Shown here piece after piece: positions 33,918-42,543 of a DNA stretch of 64,000 nucleotides. Under the pieces are notes generated by a model that saw nothing but the letters and a program-made list of their open reading frames with translations, ran no database searches and had not been told where the DNA came from. The stretch's first letter is position 1; every line of letters starts with the position of its first letter. The position numbers and the translations under genes are program-made. The stretch spans positions 1 to 64,000 of the forward strand of contig NZ_BILY01000039.1 in the NCBI RefSeq assembly GCF_004000805.1, in the 5' to 3' direction. This DNA is from Paenibacillus glycanilyticus NBRC 16618. GTDB lineage: Bacteria > Bacillota > Bacilli > Paenibacillales > Paenibacillaceae.

Positions 33918-34784
33918 TCACACCTTATACCTCGCCGGGCCTCTAAACACCTCTCGAAAATGCCAATGAACAAAGTTATCCTTCGGCATATAGTCCGGAT
34001 TAATTGGCTCGCGAACCTTGTGACCGTGGAATCTCATCAGCCACTCATTAAAGCCATTTGTGCCATGGGCTTGTTCTGCAACAAGCAGCTCCCGCTCCTC
34101 GGTTATCGTAAATACACCACGGTCGAACAGCTTATGATGCAGGGAGCATAAGGCGATTCCGTTATCCTCTTTGTCAGGCCCACCGGCTTGGTGCCACTGG
34201 ATATGCGCAGCATCTATAGCAACTAGATTGTTACCAAGCCGTACATTGAAACCGCACACCGCGCAGCTGTATTCGTAAGCCTTCAAAATGCGATCTCTGA
34301 AGTTTGGATCACGCGGTCTTTTCCACTTGATGGAAAAGTCGAGTCCTATCTCGTCCATAATATCCTGATGAATACTATCCGGAAAATGTTCCGTAAGCAG
34401 GATCTCCGCCAACTCCTGAATAAGGGAGCGATTGCTGCGAAGCAACTCAAGCACCTCGTTATTAAAACCACCGGATACATGCTCCATCAGCAGTAGCTTA
34501 TCCGAGAAGTTCTTCTTATCCACGGACTGACTAAGCTCCCATATTCCATCCGTAGAAAGCCTAACAAAAGGCTCCTCCGGATGATAGGACTTTCTCGCCG
34601 GGCCAAATTCAACAAGCAGCTTCTTCAGCTTCTCTCTCACCATCTCATAAGGCAAAACCGTATGCTGCTGTTGGAATTGAGCTAGACTTAACAGGATTAA
34701 CAATGGCTTATGCGGAGCGCGTTGCCCGTTCTTTTTCCAGATCGACAGGTTCGCGATTCTTTGTTTAAGCTCATTAACCTCCAT
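33918..34784 (-). CDS. HNH endonuclease with ScoMcrA-like (phosphorothioate-binding type) N-terminal domain
   Basis: A 288-residue protein. The N-terminal region (about 1-150) has GQRAPHKPLLILLSLAQ, a hallmark of the family annotated as phosphorothioated-DNA-binding restriction endonucleases (the sulfur-binding domain of ScoMcrA). The C-terminal HNH nuclease (about 190-260) has CAVCGFNVRLGN, AAHIQWHQAGGPDKEDNGIALC and HHKLFDRG. It would cut DNA, perhaps modified DNA, in the cytoplasm. The start overlaps the NUDIX stop by 11 bp, so it is translationally coupled and the last gene of the operon. I cannot tell whether sulfur recognition is retained; no dnd genes are in the window. Confidence 0.8.
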   Translation of the reverse strand: MEVNELKQRIANLSIWKKNGQRAPHKPLLILLSLAQFQQQHTVLPYEMVREKLKKLLVEFGPARKSYHPEEPFVRLSTDGIWELSQSVDKKNFSDKLLLMEHVSGGFNNEVLELLRSNRSLIQELAEILLTEHFPDSIHQDIMDEIGLDFSIKWKRPRDPNFRDRILKAYEYSCAVCGFNVRLGNNLVAIDAAHIQWHQAGGPDKEDNGIALCSLHHKLFDRGVFTITEERELLVAEQAHGTNGFNEWLMRFHGHKVREPINPDYMPKDNFVHWHFREVFRGPARYKV

Positions 34785-35172
34785 GCTGCTTCCCTACTTC
34801 CAGCATCTCTACGAATGGAATATCTGCCGGAGCAAACGTAAACTCCCCGAGTTCGGCAGCAGTGATCCAACGGTACTCATCATGATCAACCAGCATGATC
34901 TCACCACTGACAAACGTCGCTTTATATGCAATCAGCCTAATGTGGGTCGCGCCATAATGATAATCATTAACGCCAAAATAAGCATATGGGTTAATCTCGA
35001 TATGCATTTCCTCGAGCAGCTCTCTCTTTAAGCAAGCTTCGGCCGTCTCACCCGCTTCAATCTTGCCGCCCGGAAACTCCCACATTCCTGCTTGGGACTT
35101 CCCCTGCTTCCTTCTCGCGATCAGAATCTGACCTTGTCTATTCTCAATAATAGCTGCCGCAACCTCGATCAT
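34774..35172 (-). CDS. NUDIX (MutT-like) nucleoside triphosphate pyrophosphohydrolase
   Basis: A 132-residue NUDIX hydrolase. The NUDIX box runs from GGKIEAGETAEACLKRELLE through EEMHI; the usual Gly before the last hydrophobic residue is His. IARRKQGKSQAGMWEFPGG matches the MutT/8-oxo-dGTPase-like group. I prefer the ATG at 35172, ten bases behind TTAGGA; a GTG at 35181 sits inside the duplicated segment. It lies between a helicase and an HNH nuclease in one operon, which suggests a role in defence or nucleotide signalling rather than simple housekeeping. Confidence 0.85.
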   Translation of the reverse strand: MIEVAAAIIENRQGQILIARRKQGKSQAGMWEFPGGKIEAGETAEACLKRELLEEMHIEINPYAYFGVNDYHYGATHIRLIAYKATFVSGEIMLVDHDEYRWITAAELGEFTFAPADIPFVEMLEVGKQHGG

Positions 35173-35178
35173 ATCATT

Positions 35179-35247
35179 CACGTCCTAAACAATCGCTTTA
35201 TTCGCCGCTGGCACGAGGGCTGGCGGCATTTCGGTCTTGAGCCTCCA
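35179..35247. repeat. 69-bp direct repeat, left copy (duplicated 3' end of the helicase gene)
   Basis: Matches 37012-37080 at 66 of 69 positions. On the minus strand it encodes RLKTEMPPALVPAANKAIV and a stop, that is, the C-terminus of the helicase, without the rest of that gene. It directly abuts the NUDIX start. It marks the downstream border of an inserted segment carrying the HipA-like gene. Confidence 0.92.
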
Positions 35248-35284
35248 CACAGCAGTTATAAGCAGTCTAATTTATTAATTCAAT

Positions 35285-36994
35285 CTAAAATCCTAATGAT
35301 TTTTTTATAATTTCATCAATATTAACTTGCCGAGACTTTAAAGTTACAACTAATTCTTCAAAGATACCCTCATCGTATGCATTACAAGAATCAACAAACA
35401 CTCGTAACTCTTCTTCAAGTGAAAAGTTAATAGTTTCAGAAATATTTAAAGACTTTATTCTTTTAATTATATCTTGAAACACATACATGCTAGTAATACG
35501 ATCATTAATAAAATCAAGTCCTGTAAAATTAAAGTAGTAGTGAAATACATCGTTGTCCAGCTTTTCTAAATCATCAGGTCCATATCCCCCCAAACATCTT
35601 GTGTGATCAATAAGAACTGGTAAGTACTTATTATTTTGCTTTGAGAAACATATATTTTCTATATGCCTATCGGTATTGCATAAAAAGATATCAAATGCGA
35701 CCATTTCTATAAGACTATTAAAGTTTTGAATTAAATCAGGCTTAATTTCACTAAATTTATAAACTGGGGGAGTTACTAGATTTGTGATAATTCCTACCGT
35801 ATCCTGCTCCATATGAAAATGCGTTTCTACCATCGGAAGCCCCAAAGCCAAACCAATCTTACTAGCAACTAACTCATTAAAAATTTTTCTGACAAATACA
35901 TCTGATAATAACCTTAATTCTGTAAATTTATAGATACTTACCTCTAGACTATTCTTATTTATAAGCACCTTTTTTTGACCGTCTAAACCTCCAAGATCTA
36001 ATTTCATGGGGTCTATCCAACGTACCAAGTCATTCCGTCTCTCTTCATCAATGAAAATGATATTATTAATTCTCGCATTACTAAAATTCTCTTGGATTTG
36101 TTCTTGTTGAGTCCTTTTTTCAAGAATAAAATAGCTGTAGGCATTCTTTTTAAAAGTATCTTTGAAATTCTTATAGTTTTTAGAAACTTTAATAGGTACT
36201 GTAGTATTAAATAGAACTCTAGAATCATCTAAATTAAAAAGTTCCAATTTCACCAGAATGTTTTCCTTATCTGTCTCATCAATAATTACACTTAAATTCT
36301 TTATCACTCCCCCTTCAACTTTCAAATTATCATTAAATACTTCTTTATTATATTCATGGCCTTGTTCAGTATAGTTGCGTAACGATATCATTGAATCAAT
36401 AGGATTCATATTCTCATCTAAACTTGTACCAATTAAGATCCCCCCAGGTGTGATTAGCCCATCTTCGTACCAAGTGCTATTTGGCAATTTTATAAAATTG
36501 CTTTTTTCATCCTCATCCCGTTTTTTTCTTATTTCTAAACTGTCAATATTGACATTAAAGAGAGAAATTACGAACTCTTCAACCTCTAGGCTATTTTCAC
36601 TAATGCACGCCGAATGTATGTTAATACCACGTACATACTGTATTGTAGTAGCAAGATCCTCTAGGTCCCCTTCGTCATATAATAATGGCTGATTAATAAT
36701 AACCTCATTATTTATAAGTAAGGAATATTTCTTTTCTATTGTATTAATATTTATTGAAATTCCCATGTTAAGGTCTAAATAATAATGTTCGATATTGGAT
36801 TCTCTACGAATTAACTTATTATATTTTGTAATACATTCATCTTTAAAATCTGAATAATCATGCAAGAAGGGAAATAGAACCACTAGTGTTGGAATATCAT
36901 TGTCAACTTGAAACCTATGATAAAATTTTCCTCGCATTTTATCTTTTAATCCCGTTATACTATTTTTCTTTTTCTTTAATTTTCGCTTCCCCAT
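35285..36994 (-). CDS. HipA-like/PI-kinase-fold protein, AT-rich insert
   Basis: A 569-residue protein clearly richer in A+T than its neighbours. The C-terminal part (about 320-569) resembles the HipA/PI4-kinase fold: a KKVLINKNSLEVSIYKFTE-like nucleotide-binding Lys region, ELVASKIGLALGLPM, the catalytic-loop pattern DIFLCNTDRHIENICF (Asn-x-Asp-Arg-His-x-x-Asn) and the metal-binding LIDHTRCLGG. The N-terminal 300 residues are beta-rich and unrecognised. HipA kinases phosphorylate proteins such as aminoacyl-tRNA synthetases and arrest growth; no HipB-like partner lies next to it. RBS TAGGAGGG. It lies between 69-bp repeats, within an operon whose members are otherwise adjacent. Confidence 0.7.
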   Translation of the reverse strand: MGKRKLKKKKNSITGLKDKMRGKFYHRFQVDNDIPTLVVLFPFLHDYSDFKDECITKYNKLIRRESNIEHYYLDLNMGISININTIEKKYSLLINNEVIINQPLLYDEGDLEDLATTIQYVRGINIHSACISENSLEVEEFVISLFNVNIDSLEIRKKRDEDEKSNFIKLPNSTWYEDGLITPGGILIGTSLDENMNPIDSMISLRNYTEQGHEYNKEVFNDNLKVEGGVIKNLSVIIDETDKENILVKLELFNLDDSRVLFNTTVPIKVSKNYKNFKDTFKKNAYSYFILEKRTQQEQIQENFSNARINNIIFIDEERRNDLVRWIDPMKLDLGGLDGQKKVLINKNSLEVSIYKFTELRLLSDVFVRKIFNELVASKIGLALGLPMVETHFHMEQDTVGIITNLVTPPVYKFSEIKPDLIQNFNSLIEMVAFDIFLCNTDRHIENICFSKQNNKYLPVLIDHTRCLGGYGPDDLEKLDNDVFHYYFNFTGLDFINDRITSMYVFQDIIKRIKSLNISETINFSLEEELRVFVDSCNAYDEGIFEELVVTLKSRQVNIDEIIKKSLGF

Positions 36995-37011
36995 ATTTCC
37001 CTCCTATTTCC

Positions 37012-37080
37012 CACGTCCTAAATAATCGCTTTATTCGCCGCTGGCACAAGGGCTGGCGGCATTTCTGTCTTGAGCCTCCA
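37012..37080. repeat. 69-bp direct repeat, right copy (native 3' end of the helicase gene)
   Basis: The authentic helicase C-terminus and stop, plus 6 bp. The other copy is at 35179-35247. The three differences (one Val/Ile change and two others) show that the copies have drifted since duplication. Confidence 0.92.
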
Positions 37081-40000
37081 AACGAAGCTCATCGGCTTAT
37101 TGCCTTCATGTCTGACGTACTCCGCTTCACCAAGGAAAATAAACGGAGACGTGTAGTTATTCTCTTCTTTGTATTCCCGAACAAACAAAGCAATACGAGT
37201 CCCAAGCTTGCGATGATGAATATATCTTTGCGCGGTTTTCGACTCCTCCGACGTACGGCTCTGCGTTTGCCAATGGAACAACCGCTCGTTAATCGCATAG
37301 TCCTCATATAGCGTAGACGGCGAAAAATCTTTATCCGACTTATTTAACGTGATGAAGAAAATATCCGTATCTTTATCGTCGAAATATTTGACTCCCTCGC
37401 GGAAAGCCGGCGACTTCGCCTCATTCCAATAACCAAACGCGGCCAGCACCTGATCCGTCGAATAGCTGCAATGCACATCCAGCGGACAAGCATAAGGAAA
37501 AGCATTTGACTCATCTACGAAGCTAATATGCGACTCGTTATATTGCAGAATCTCCAGCAGCTCTTCACGGAACTGCGGACAGGCCACAATGGAGCGAATG
37601 CCTTGCTCTATGCTATCAAACCCATTCTTCTTAGGCTCTGATCGGTAAAACGTATAATAGAAAAGATTCAGCATAAGCTTCTCTTCTTCAGTATTTGCTT
37701 GTTTTTCGCCTGAGAGATAAGCGATGAGGAACCTCAGCAATCTCCGGGAATTGAGGCTTAGGAGAGCTGGAATTCGCTTCGTTAAATAATCGCCATTTTC
37801 GAACTCGAATGGTTCAAGAAGCTCCGCTTCCACCATTAGTCCTCGGAAAGTCCGGTTACCCGTCCGGCCTTCGTAAAGCTCATAAATACTCATGCCGTGA
37901 TAACGCAGGAAATTCGCTAGGGTAAGCTTTTGCCCCGAATCGCCTTCAAAATACTTCATCTTATGAATGAGACTGCGACGATTATTGGTCGCTTGCTTCA
38001 GATTCCGCAGGATGTAGTCGCGAGCAACCTTCTCCAGCTGAATAAAGCTGCCTCTAGGCAGACTCGAAAAGCCATGCTCCACATAGTGCTGGACGGAATG
38101 CTTGGTTTTGCCGAGCAAAGCCCGCAGCTTGTCGTGAAAGTTATAATCCTTGTGAGCTTGTCCGATAAAATCAAGGACGGTCAGGCACTCTTTTCCCTCG
38201 GCTAAGCGAAGTCCCCGGCCCAACTGCTGCAGGAACACGGTCAAGCTCTCCGTTGGGCGAAGGAACAGCACCGTATTCACCTCTGGAATATCCACGCCTT
38301 CGTTGTACAGATCAACAACAAAGACCATCTTGATCTCGCCGCGAGCTAGCCTGCCCTTCACTTGATCCCGATCCTCATCGCTGGAGCCGCCATGCAAGGC
38401 AATCGAAGGAATGCCAGCTTCATTAAATACCTTGGCCATATAGAGCGCATGCTCAACGCCAACGCAGAATCCGAGCCCTTTGACCTCATCCAGGTCGGTC
38501 ACATACTTCTTCAAGCTATTGAGAATTTGCGTCGCCCGGATTTTATTGTTCGTAAACAGATTTTCCAGCTCGGACTGGTCATATCCCCGTCTGGTCCACT
38601 TCACCTGCGAGAGATCCACATGATCACTCACGCCAAAATACTGAAAAGGGCATAACAGCTTCCGATCTATCGCATCGGTCAGCCGGATCTCGGCCGCAAT
38701 CGTATCGTCGAAGTAACGCAGCACATCCTTGCCGTCCATCCGTTCAGGCGTAGCCGTTAAGCCAAGCAGGATCTGCGGCTGGTAATGAGCAAGCAGCTTC
38801 TGATAAGAAGGTGCCGCAGCATGGTGGAATTCGTCCACGATAATAAAATCGTAGTAATCCGGCGTTGTAACTTCGGTTAGTTTCATCGAGTTAAGACTCT
38901 GAATGCTTATAAAAAGATGCTCAAGCGACTTCGCCTGATTGCCACCGACATGCAGCTCGCCAAAGTTCAAATCCTTCAGGATGAAACGGAACGTGTCCAA
39001 GCTCTGCTTCAGGATCTCTTCGCGATGAGCCACGAACAACAGCCGAGCACGTTGCGGATTCCGCTGGGCAAATCGCCGATAGTCAAAAGCCGAAATGACC
39101 GTTTTCCCAACACCGGTCGCAGCCACAAGCAAATTCTTATGCCTGCCGTATAACGTCCGTTCCGCCTCTAGCTTCTCAAGAATCTCCTTCTGATAATCAT
39201 AAGGCTGGATACTGAACTTGAAGAATAGGGCGTCTTTGGCTTGGTCTTTGGAGTTATTTTTGCCTAGGGCTTGTTTGAGTTGATCCTCATGGGCAGGGTT
39301 GTCCCCTGAGAATTCGGAAAACTCTCGATCATTCCAATAGCTTTCGAATGTCGCTTCAATCTTTTTGAGGACATCATAGGAATCCTTTTCGGTTACCTTC
39401 AAGTTCCATTCCAGGCCGCTTGTAAGAGCCGGATTGGACAGATTCGAAGAGCCCACATAGGCCGTTGTAAAGCCGGTGTCCCTCTTGAAAACGTAAGCCT
39501 TCGCATGAAGCCTCGTCCGAGTGGAGTCATAGGAGATTTTGATCTCCGTATTCGGCAGCTTGCTTAGCTCCATAATGGCCTTATAGTCTGTCGCTTCCAT
39601 ATATGTAGTCGTAATAACCCGCAGCTTCCCGCCTCTTGCCGTAAACTGTTCTAGTTGTTCGATCATACAGCGAAGGCCACTCCACTTGATAAAGGATACC
39701 AAGAACTCGATGCGATCCGAAGTCAGGATTTCATGTTTCAGTTCACTGAGCATGTTCGGCTCAGCATGGGAACCTGTGAAAAGCGAGCTCTGCGACAACG
39801 GAGTCGTCGGGCGAAGCACCTTTTCTTCCTTAACAGCACGAATAGAGTTGAGCTTCGCATAAACATAGGTTAATACTTCCCCTTGTTCGGCGAGCTGCAA
39901 CTCTTCAAAGTTTTGCTGGTCTAATGTGTTTTTGAGGGTGGAAATAATATCGTTACACGCACGAACCTGTGCGAGCACGGCTTCTTCGTCGCTGTCGGAG

Positions 40001-40179
40001 TTCTCTCGCACGGCCTTCAGGGCTCGGCGTGTGACGGTAGCGATATAGTTGGAAAGCAGCTTGCGCGCTTCCTCTGGATCAAGGGCTTCTTTGCCAATGT
40101 CATAAGAAGAGGTGTCCAGTGAAGTTAGCTGCTGTAAGGTTACGTTGTTGATGAGTTGTTCGTAGAGACCTTGTTTCAT
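37018..40179 (-). CDS. PLD-nuclease/DEAD-box helicase fusion with DUF3427-type C-terminus
   Basis: A 1053-residue protein from the ATG at 40179 (behind GAGGTG). A phospholipase D-like domain (about 145-290) has LHAKAYVF and GSSNLSNPALTSGLEWN, a degenerate HKD motif. Superfamily 2 helicase motifs follow: AATGVGKTVISAF (Walker A, about 355), IIVDEFHH (motif II), GLTATPERMDG (III) and QQLGRGLRLAEGK (VI, about 680). The last 350 residues match the DUF3427 type seen behind such helicases. These fusions are frequent in bacterial defence islands. It is upstream of the NUDIX and HNH genes and was once directly next to the NUDIX gene. It would act on nucleic acids in the cytoplasm. Confidence 0.88.
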   Translation of the reverse strand: MKQGLYEQLINNVTLQQLTSLDTSSYDIGKEALDPEEARKLLSNYIATVTRRALKAVRENSDSDEEAVLAQVRACNDIISTLKNTLDQQNFEELQLAEQGEVLTYVYAKLNSIRAVKEEKVLRPTTPLSQSSLFTGSHAEPNMLSELKHEILTSDRIEFLVSFIKWSGLRCMIEQLEQFTARGGKLRVITTTYMEATDYKAIMELSKLPNTEIKISYDSTRTRLHAKAYVFKRDTGFTTAYVGSSNLSNPALTSGLEWNLKVTEKDSYDVLKKIEATFESYWNDREFSEFSGDNPAHEDQLKQALGKNNSKDQAKDALFFKFSIQPYDYQKEILEKLEAERTLYGRHKNLLVAATGVGKTVISAFDYRRFAQRNPQRARLLFVAHREEILKQSLDTFRFILKDLNFGELHVGGNQAKSLEHLFISIQSLNSMKLTEVTTPDYYDFIIVDEFHHAAAPSYQKLLAHYQPQILLGLTATPERMDGKDVLRYFDDTIAAEIRLTDAIDRKLLCPFQYFGVSDHVDLSQVKWTRRGYDQSELENLFTNNKIRATQILNSLKKYVTDLDEVKGLGFCVGVEHALYMAKVFNEAGIPSIALHGGSSDEDRDQVKGRLARGEIKMVFVVDLYNEGVDIPEVNTVLFLRPTESLTVFLQQLGRGLRLAEGKECLTVLDFIGQAHKDYNFHDKLRALLGKTKHSVQHYVEHGFSSLPRGSFIQLEKVARDYILRNLKQATNNRRSLIHKMKYFEGDSGQKLTLANFLRYHGMSIYELYEGRTGNRTFRGLMVEAELLEPFEFENGDYLTKRIPALLSLNSRRLLRFLIAYLSGEKQANTEEEKLMLNLFYYTFYRSEPKKNGFDSIEQGIRSIVACPQFREELLEILQYNESHISFVDESNAFPYACPLDVHCSYSTDQVLAAFGYWNEAKSPAFREGVKYFDDKDTDIFFITLNKSDKDFSPSTLYEDYAINERLFHWQTQSRTSEESKTAQRYIHHRKLGTRIALFVREYKEENNYTSPFIFLGEAEYVRHEGNKPMSFVWRLKTEMPPALVPAANKAII

Positions 40180-40278
40180 GGGGGACACCTCAGAACTCTA
40201 AAATACTCATTATATTAACATATAAAACGCCCTTAGGGCACTTCGCTTCATACCTCATTTATATAGGCATGACTGGCT

Positions 40279-41520
40279 TTAACTATTTTTACAACTCGAA
40301 CTATTATCAACCATGTCTAATTCATAACAATTTAAGAATTCTTCGAACATCCCAAATTGAGTTCGGGAGTATTTACTATCCGCCGAACTTAGTCCAATTT
40401 TCATCTCACTTCTGGGTAAGATATCTTTCTTTTCTAGAATAATACCTTCTCTTCTGTTAATTTCATTCTCTATATAAGACATAGAGTTAATATTGAATAT
40501 TTGCCATGGCGCGGAATTTGTTAGTTTAAACATTGACATTAACTCAGTACAATATCCTTTTTTATTAACTGATTTAACAGGAATTACAATATTCTGATTT
40601 AACAAATAGTTATCTGTACTATGGGATGTATTTACGGAAAAATAGCAAATTCCTTGATAATCATTTCGATTAGTTACCCATTGTAATAACAATTGAGGCA
40701 CGATATATTCTGGTTTAAAGATATCGTTGGTATTTCTTACTTTAATTGAACAACTCATCATAAGAGGCCATAAGATTATGTAGCTTTCCAAAATTTCCTT
40801 TAATTCTAATACAGCTGCTTCATCTAGATTTCTTTTGTATTTTTCTACTGATACATATGTTCTATACTTATACTCCTGACTTATTTCATGAGCAAACATC
40901 TTAGGTGTAAGTCCGAAGTATAATATATTTAGTTTATCCTTAATCTCATCAGTAAAAGTGAATTTCGATCCATGTACATAATGAAGATCAGGTCTTTTTA
41001 ATTCTTCCCAACACACATAAATAGATTCTCCCAAATACAAACAGGGTAAACCAGGAATACTATATCTTTGAGTGGTCGCCATTCCCCTTTTTTCAAAGGG
41101 GATATGAAACATCTCCCCTCTTGAATAACTTTTATTTAAACCAACCCTCATCCTATATAAGTTTTTAGGAATCATATTTCTAAATAACTTAGCATGAAAA
41201 ATTTTATCTATAACAGCATTTAACCCTTCCTCTAACTCTCCATATGCTTCAGCGGGTTGTCCGGAGTAATATGCTTTTAGACTTTTCTCGATTGACGATG
41301 AGAGTGCGCTAACTTTCTCCTTATAATCCTCTGGAAATATAGCTATTCTGCCTAATTCTCTTTGATAATTCTGAAATAGTTTATTAATTAAATCAATAAA
41401 ATAAACGTCATCATCTGATTGAATAATAGGGAGGTTAACAAAATCTTTCGACAAGAAATCAATATAATCTACAATATCACTGTGTACTATTTCATATTTC
41501 TCTATTATACTCTCTCTCAT
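40279..41520 (-). CDS. RES-like domain protein, AT-rich
   Basis: A 413-residue protein, strongly AT-rich. A central region (about 120-175) has LYRMRVG..., GEMFHIPFEKRGMATTQRYS and PGLPCLYLGESIYVCWEELK. Arg, Ser and Glu in this order resemble the RES domain, which in ParT/MbcT toxins degrades NAD+. The flanking 120 and 200 residues are helical and mixed with no other recognised domain; no small Xre-type antitoxin gene accompanies it. It ends 99 bp before the helicase start, on the same strand, and may be the first gene of the island's operon. Family call is moderate only. RBS AAAGGGGA. Confidence 0.5.
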   Translation of the reverse strand: MRESIIEKYEIVHSDIVDYIDFLSKDFVNLPIIQSDDDVYFIDLINKLFQNYQRELGRIAIFPEDYKEKVSALSSSIEKSLKAYYSGQPAEAYGELEEGLNAVIDKIFHAKLFRNMIPKNLYRMRVGLNKSYSRGEMFHIPFEKRGMATTQRYSIPGLPCLYLGESIYVCWEELKRPDLHYVHGSKFTFTDEIKDKLNILYFGLTPKMFAHEISQEYKYRTYVSVEKYKRNLDEAAVLELKEILESYIILWPLMMSCSIKVRNTNDIFKPEYIVPQLLLQWVTNRNDYQGICYFSVNTSHSTDNYLLNQNIVIPVKSVNKKGYCTELMSMFKLTNSAPWQIFNINSMSYIENEINRREGIILEKKDILPRSEMKIGLSSADSKYSRTQFGMFEEFLNCYELDMVDNSSSCKNS

Positions 41521-41680
41521 ATATATCCCCTTTATTCTAATTCGTATAATCTTATTATTTATAGAAACAATTAATGTTATAACATTTCGCCTATTAGTTA
41601 TGCCACAATTTTCTATCGTAATTTGTTAAGTTGATAATTACACCATTTCTATATCCAGGATTAATGCATCTATTAATTAC

Positions 41681-42517
41681 CTAAACCCGCTTAGGCAACA
41701 GCTTCGCATACTTCCTCCTCAACCGGTGCAGCTCCTCACTTCCAGCAAGCGCAGCTTGCTCTCTCTCTTTGCCCACCGCGACGATTAGCGCCTCGATGAG
41801 CGCGATCGGAGCCACCATCGAGTGGAACTCCCAGAGCTGGCCGCGGGCGGTGAAGAGGGAGATGTCGGCTTTGGCTAGCATGGGGCTGACGGCGAGGTCG
41901 GTGATGAGCAGGGTGCGGCAGCCGCGTTCACGGGCGAAGTCGAGCAGCACGGCCATCTCCGGGGATTCGGAGACGAAGCCGAAGATGACGATGACATCCT
42001 CCGAACGGATTGGCACCATGCTTTCGAACAACTCGTGACCGCCGCGGTCCAGGCGGCGGACGTCGGCGCCGAAGCGCGACAGGCGGAAGTCCATTAACGC
42101 GGTTAAGCATTCGGCAGAGCCGGGACCGTAAATATGGACGGTGCCCGCGTTAGCGAGTATCGCCACTGCCGCATCAAACGCCGTCTGATCCAGACGTTCA
42201 GCAGATTGCTCAATATACTCCGCCACACCTAGCACATTGGTGGCTGCGCCGCTCTCTCCGCCAACCTTCTCAAAAGCAGACTGCAGCTTCCGAGCAGGAG
42301 AAAGCAGCGCCTCGTCTTTGACGCGCTGCTTGAATTCCTTGAGGTTCTTCGAGCCCACCTCGGCCCAGAAGCGAGAGACAGTGGAGACGCTCACGCCGCA
42401 TGCCGCTGCGATATCCTCTTCTATCATGAACGGTACATCGTCCATGTTCTTGCTTATATAATCCGCGATCCTTTGGTGACCGCGAGTCAGCTTCTCCGTC
42501 TCAACTCCAAATACCAT
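41681..42517 (-). CDS. RpiR/MurR-family transcriptional regulator
   Basis: About 278 residues; ATG at 42517 chosen behind GGGGGAG. The N-terminal helix-turn-helix (about 1-75) has RIADYISKNMDDVPFMIEED and VSVSTVSRFWAEVGSKNLKEF. The C-terminal SIS domain (about 110-270) has ILANAGTVHIYGPGSA and SEDVIVIFGFVSESPEM, which bind phosphosugars. Family members sense sugar phosphates and control their catabolism. It ends the transcription unit that also encodes a PHP phosphoesterase and an ABC transporter, so it likely regulates them. Confidence 0.9.
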   Translation of the reverse strand: MVFGVETEKLTRGHQRIADYISKNMDDVPFMIEEDIAAACGVSVSTVSRFWAEVGSKNLKEFKQRVKDEALLSPARKLQSAFEKVGGESGAATNVLGVAEYIEQSAERLDQTAFDAAVAILANAGTVHIYGPGSAECLTALMDFRLSRFGADVRRLDRGGHELFESMVPIRSEDVIVIFGFVSESPEMAVLLDFARERGCRTLLITDLAVSPMLAKADISLFTARGQLWEFHSMVAPIALIEALIVAVGKEREQAALAGSEELHRLRRKYAKLLPKRV

Positions 42518-42543
42518 GACCAATCTCCCCCGTCTGCACCCTG

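Noticed and set aside
36886-37311. Plus-strand frame sharing a peptide with another frame at 35092-35310
   Set aside because: The shared peptide is the antisense translation of the 69-bp duplicated helicase end, not a protein family.
37018-40179. Assignment of the helicase to a named phage defence system (such as Mokosh type II)
   Set aside because: Domain order (PLD before helicase, DUF3427-type end) and neighbours do not let me assign it with certainty.
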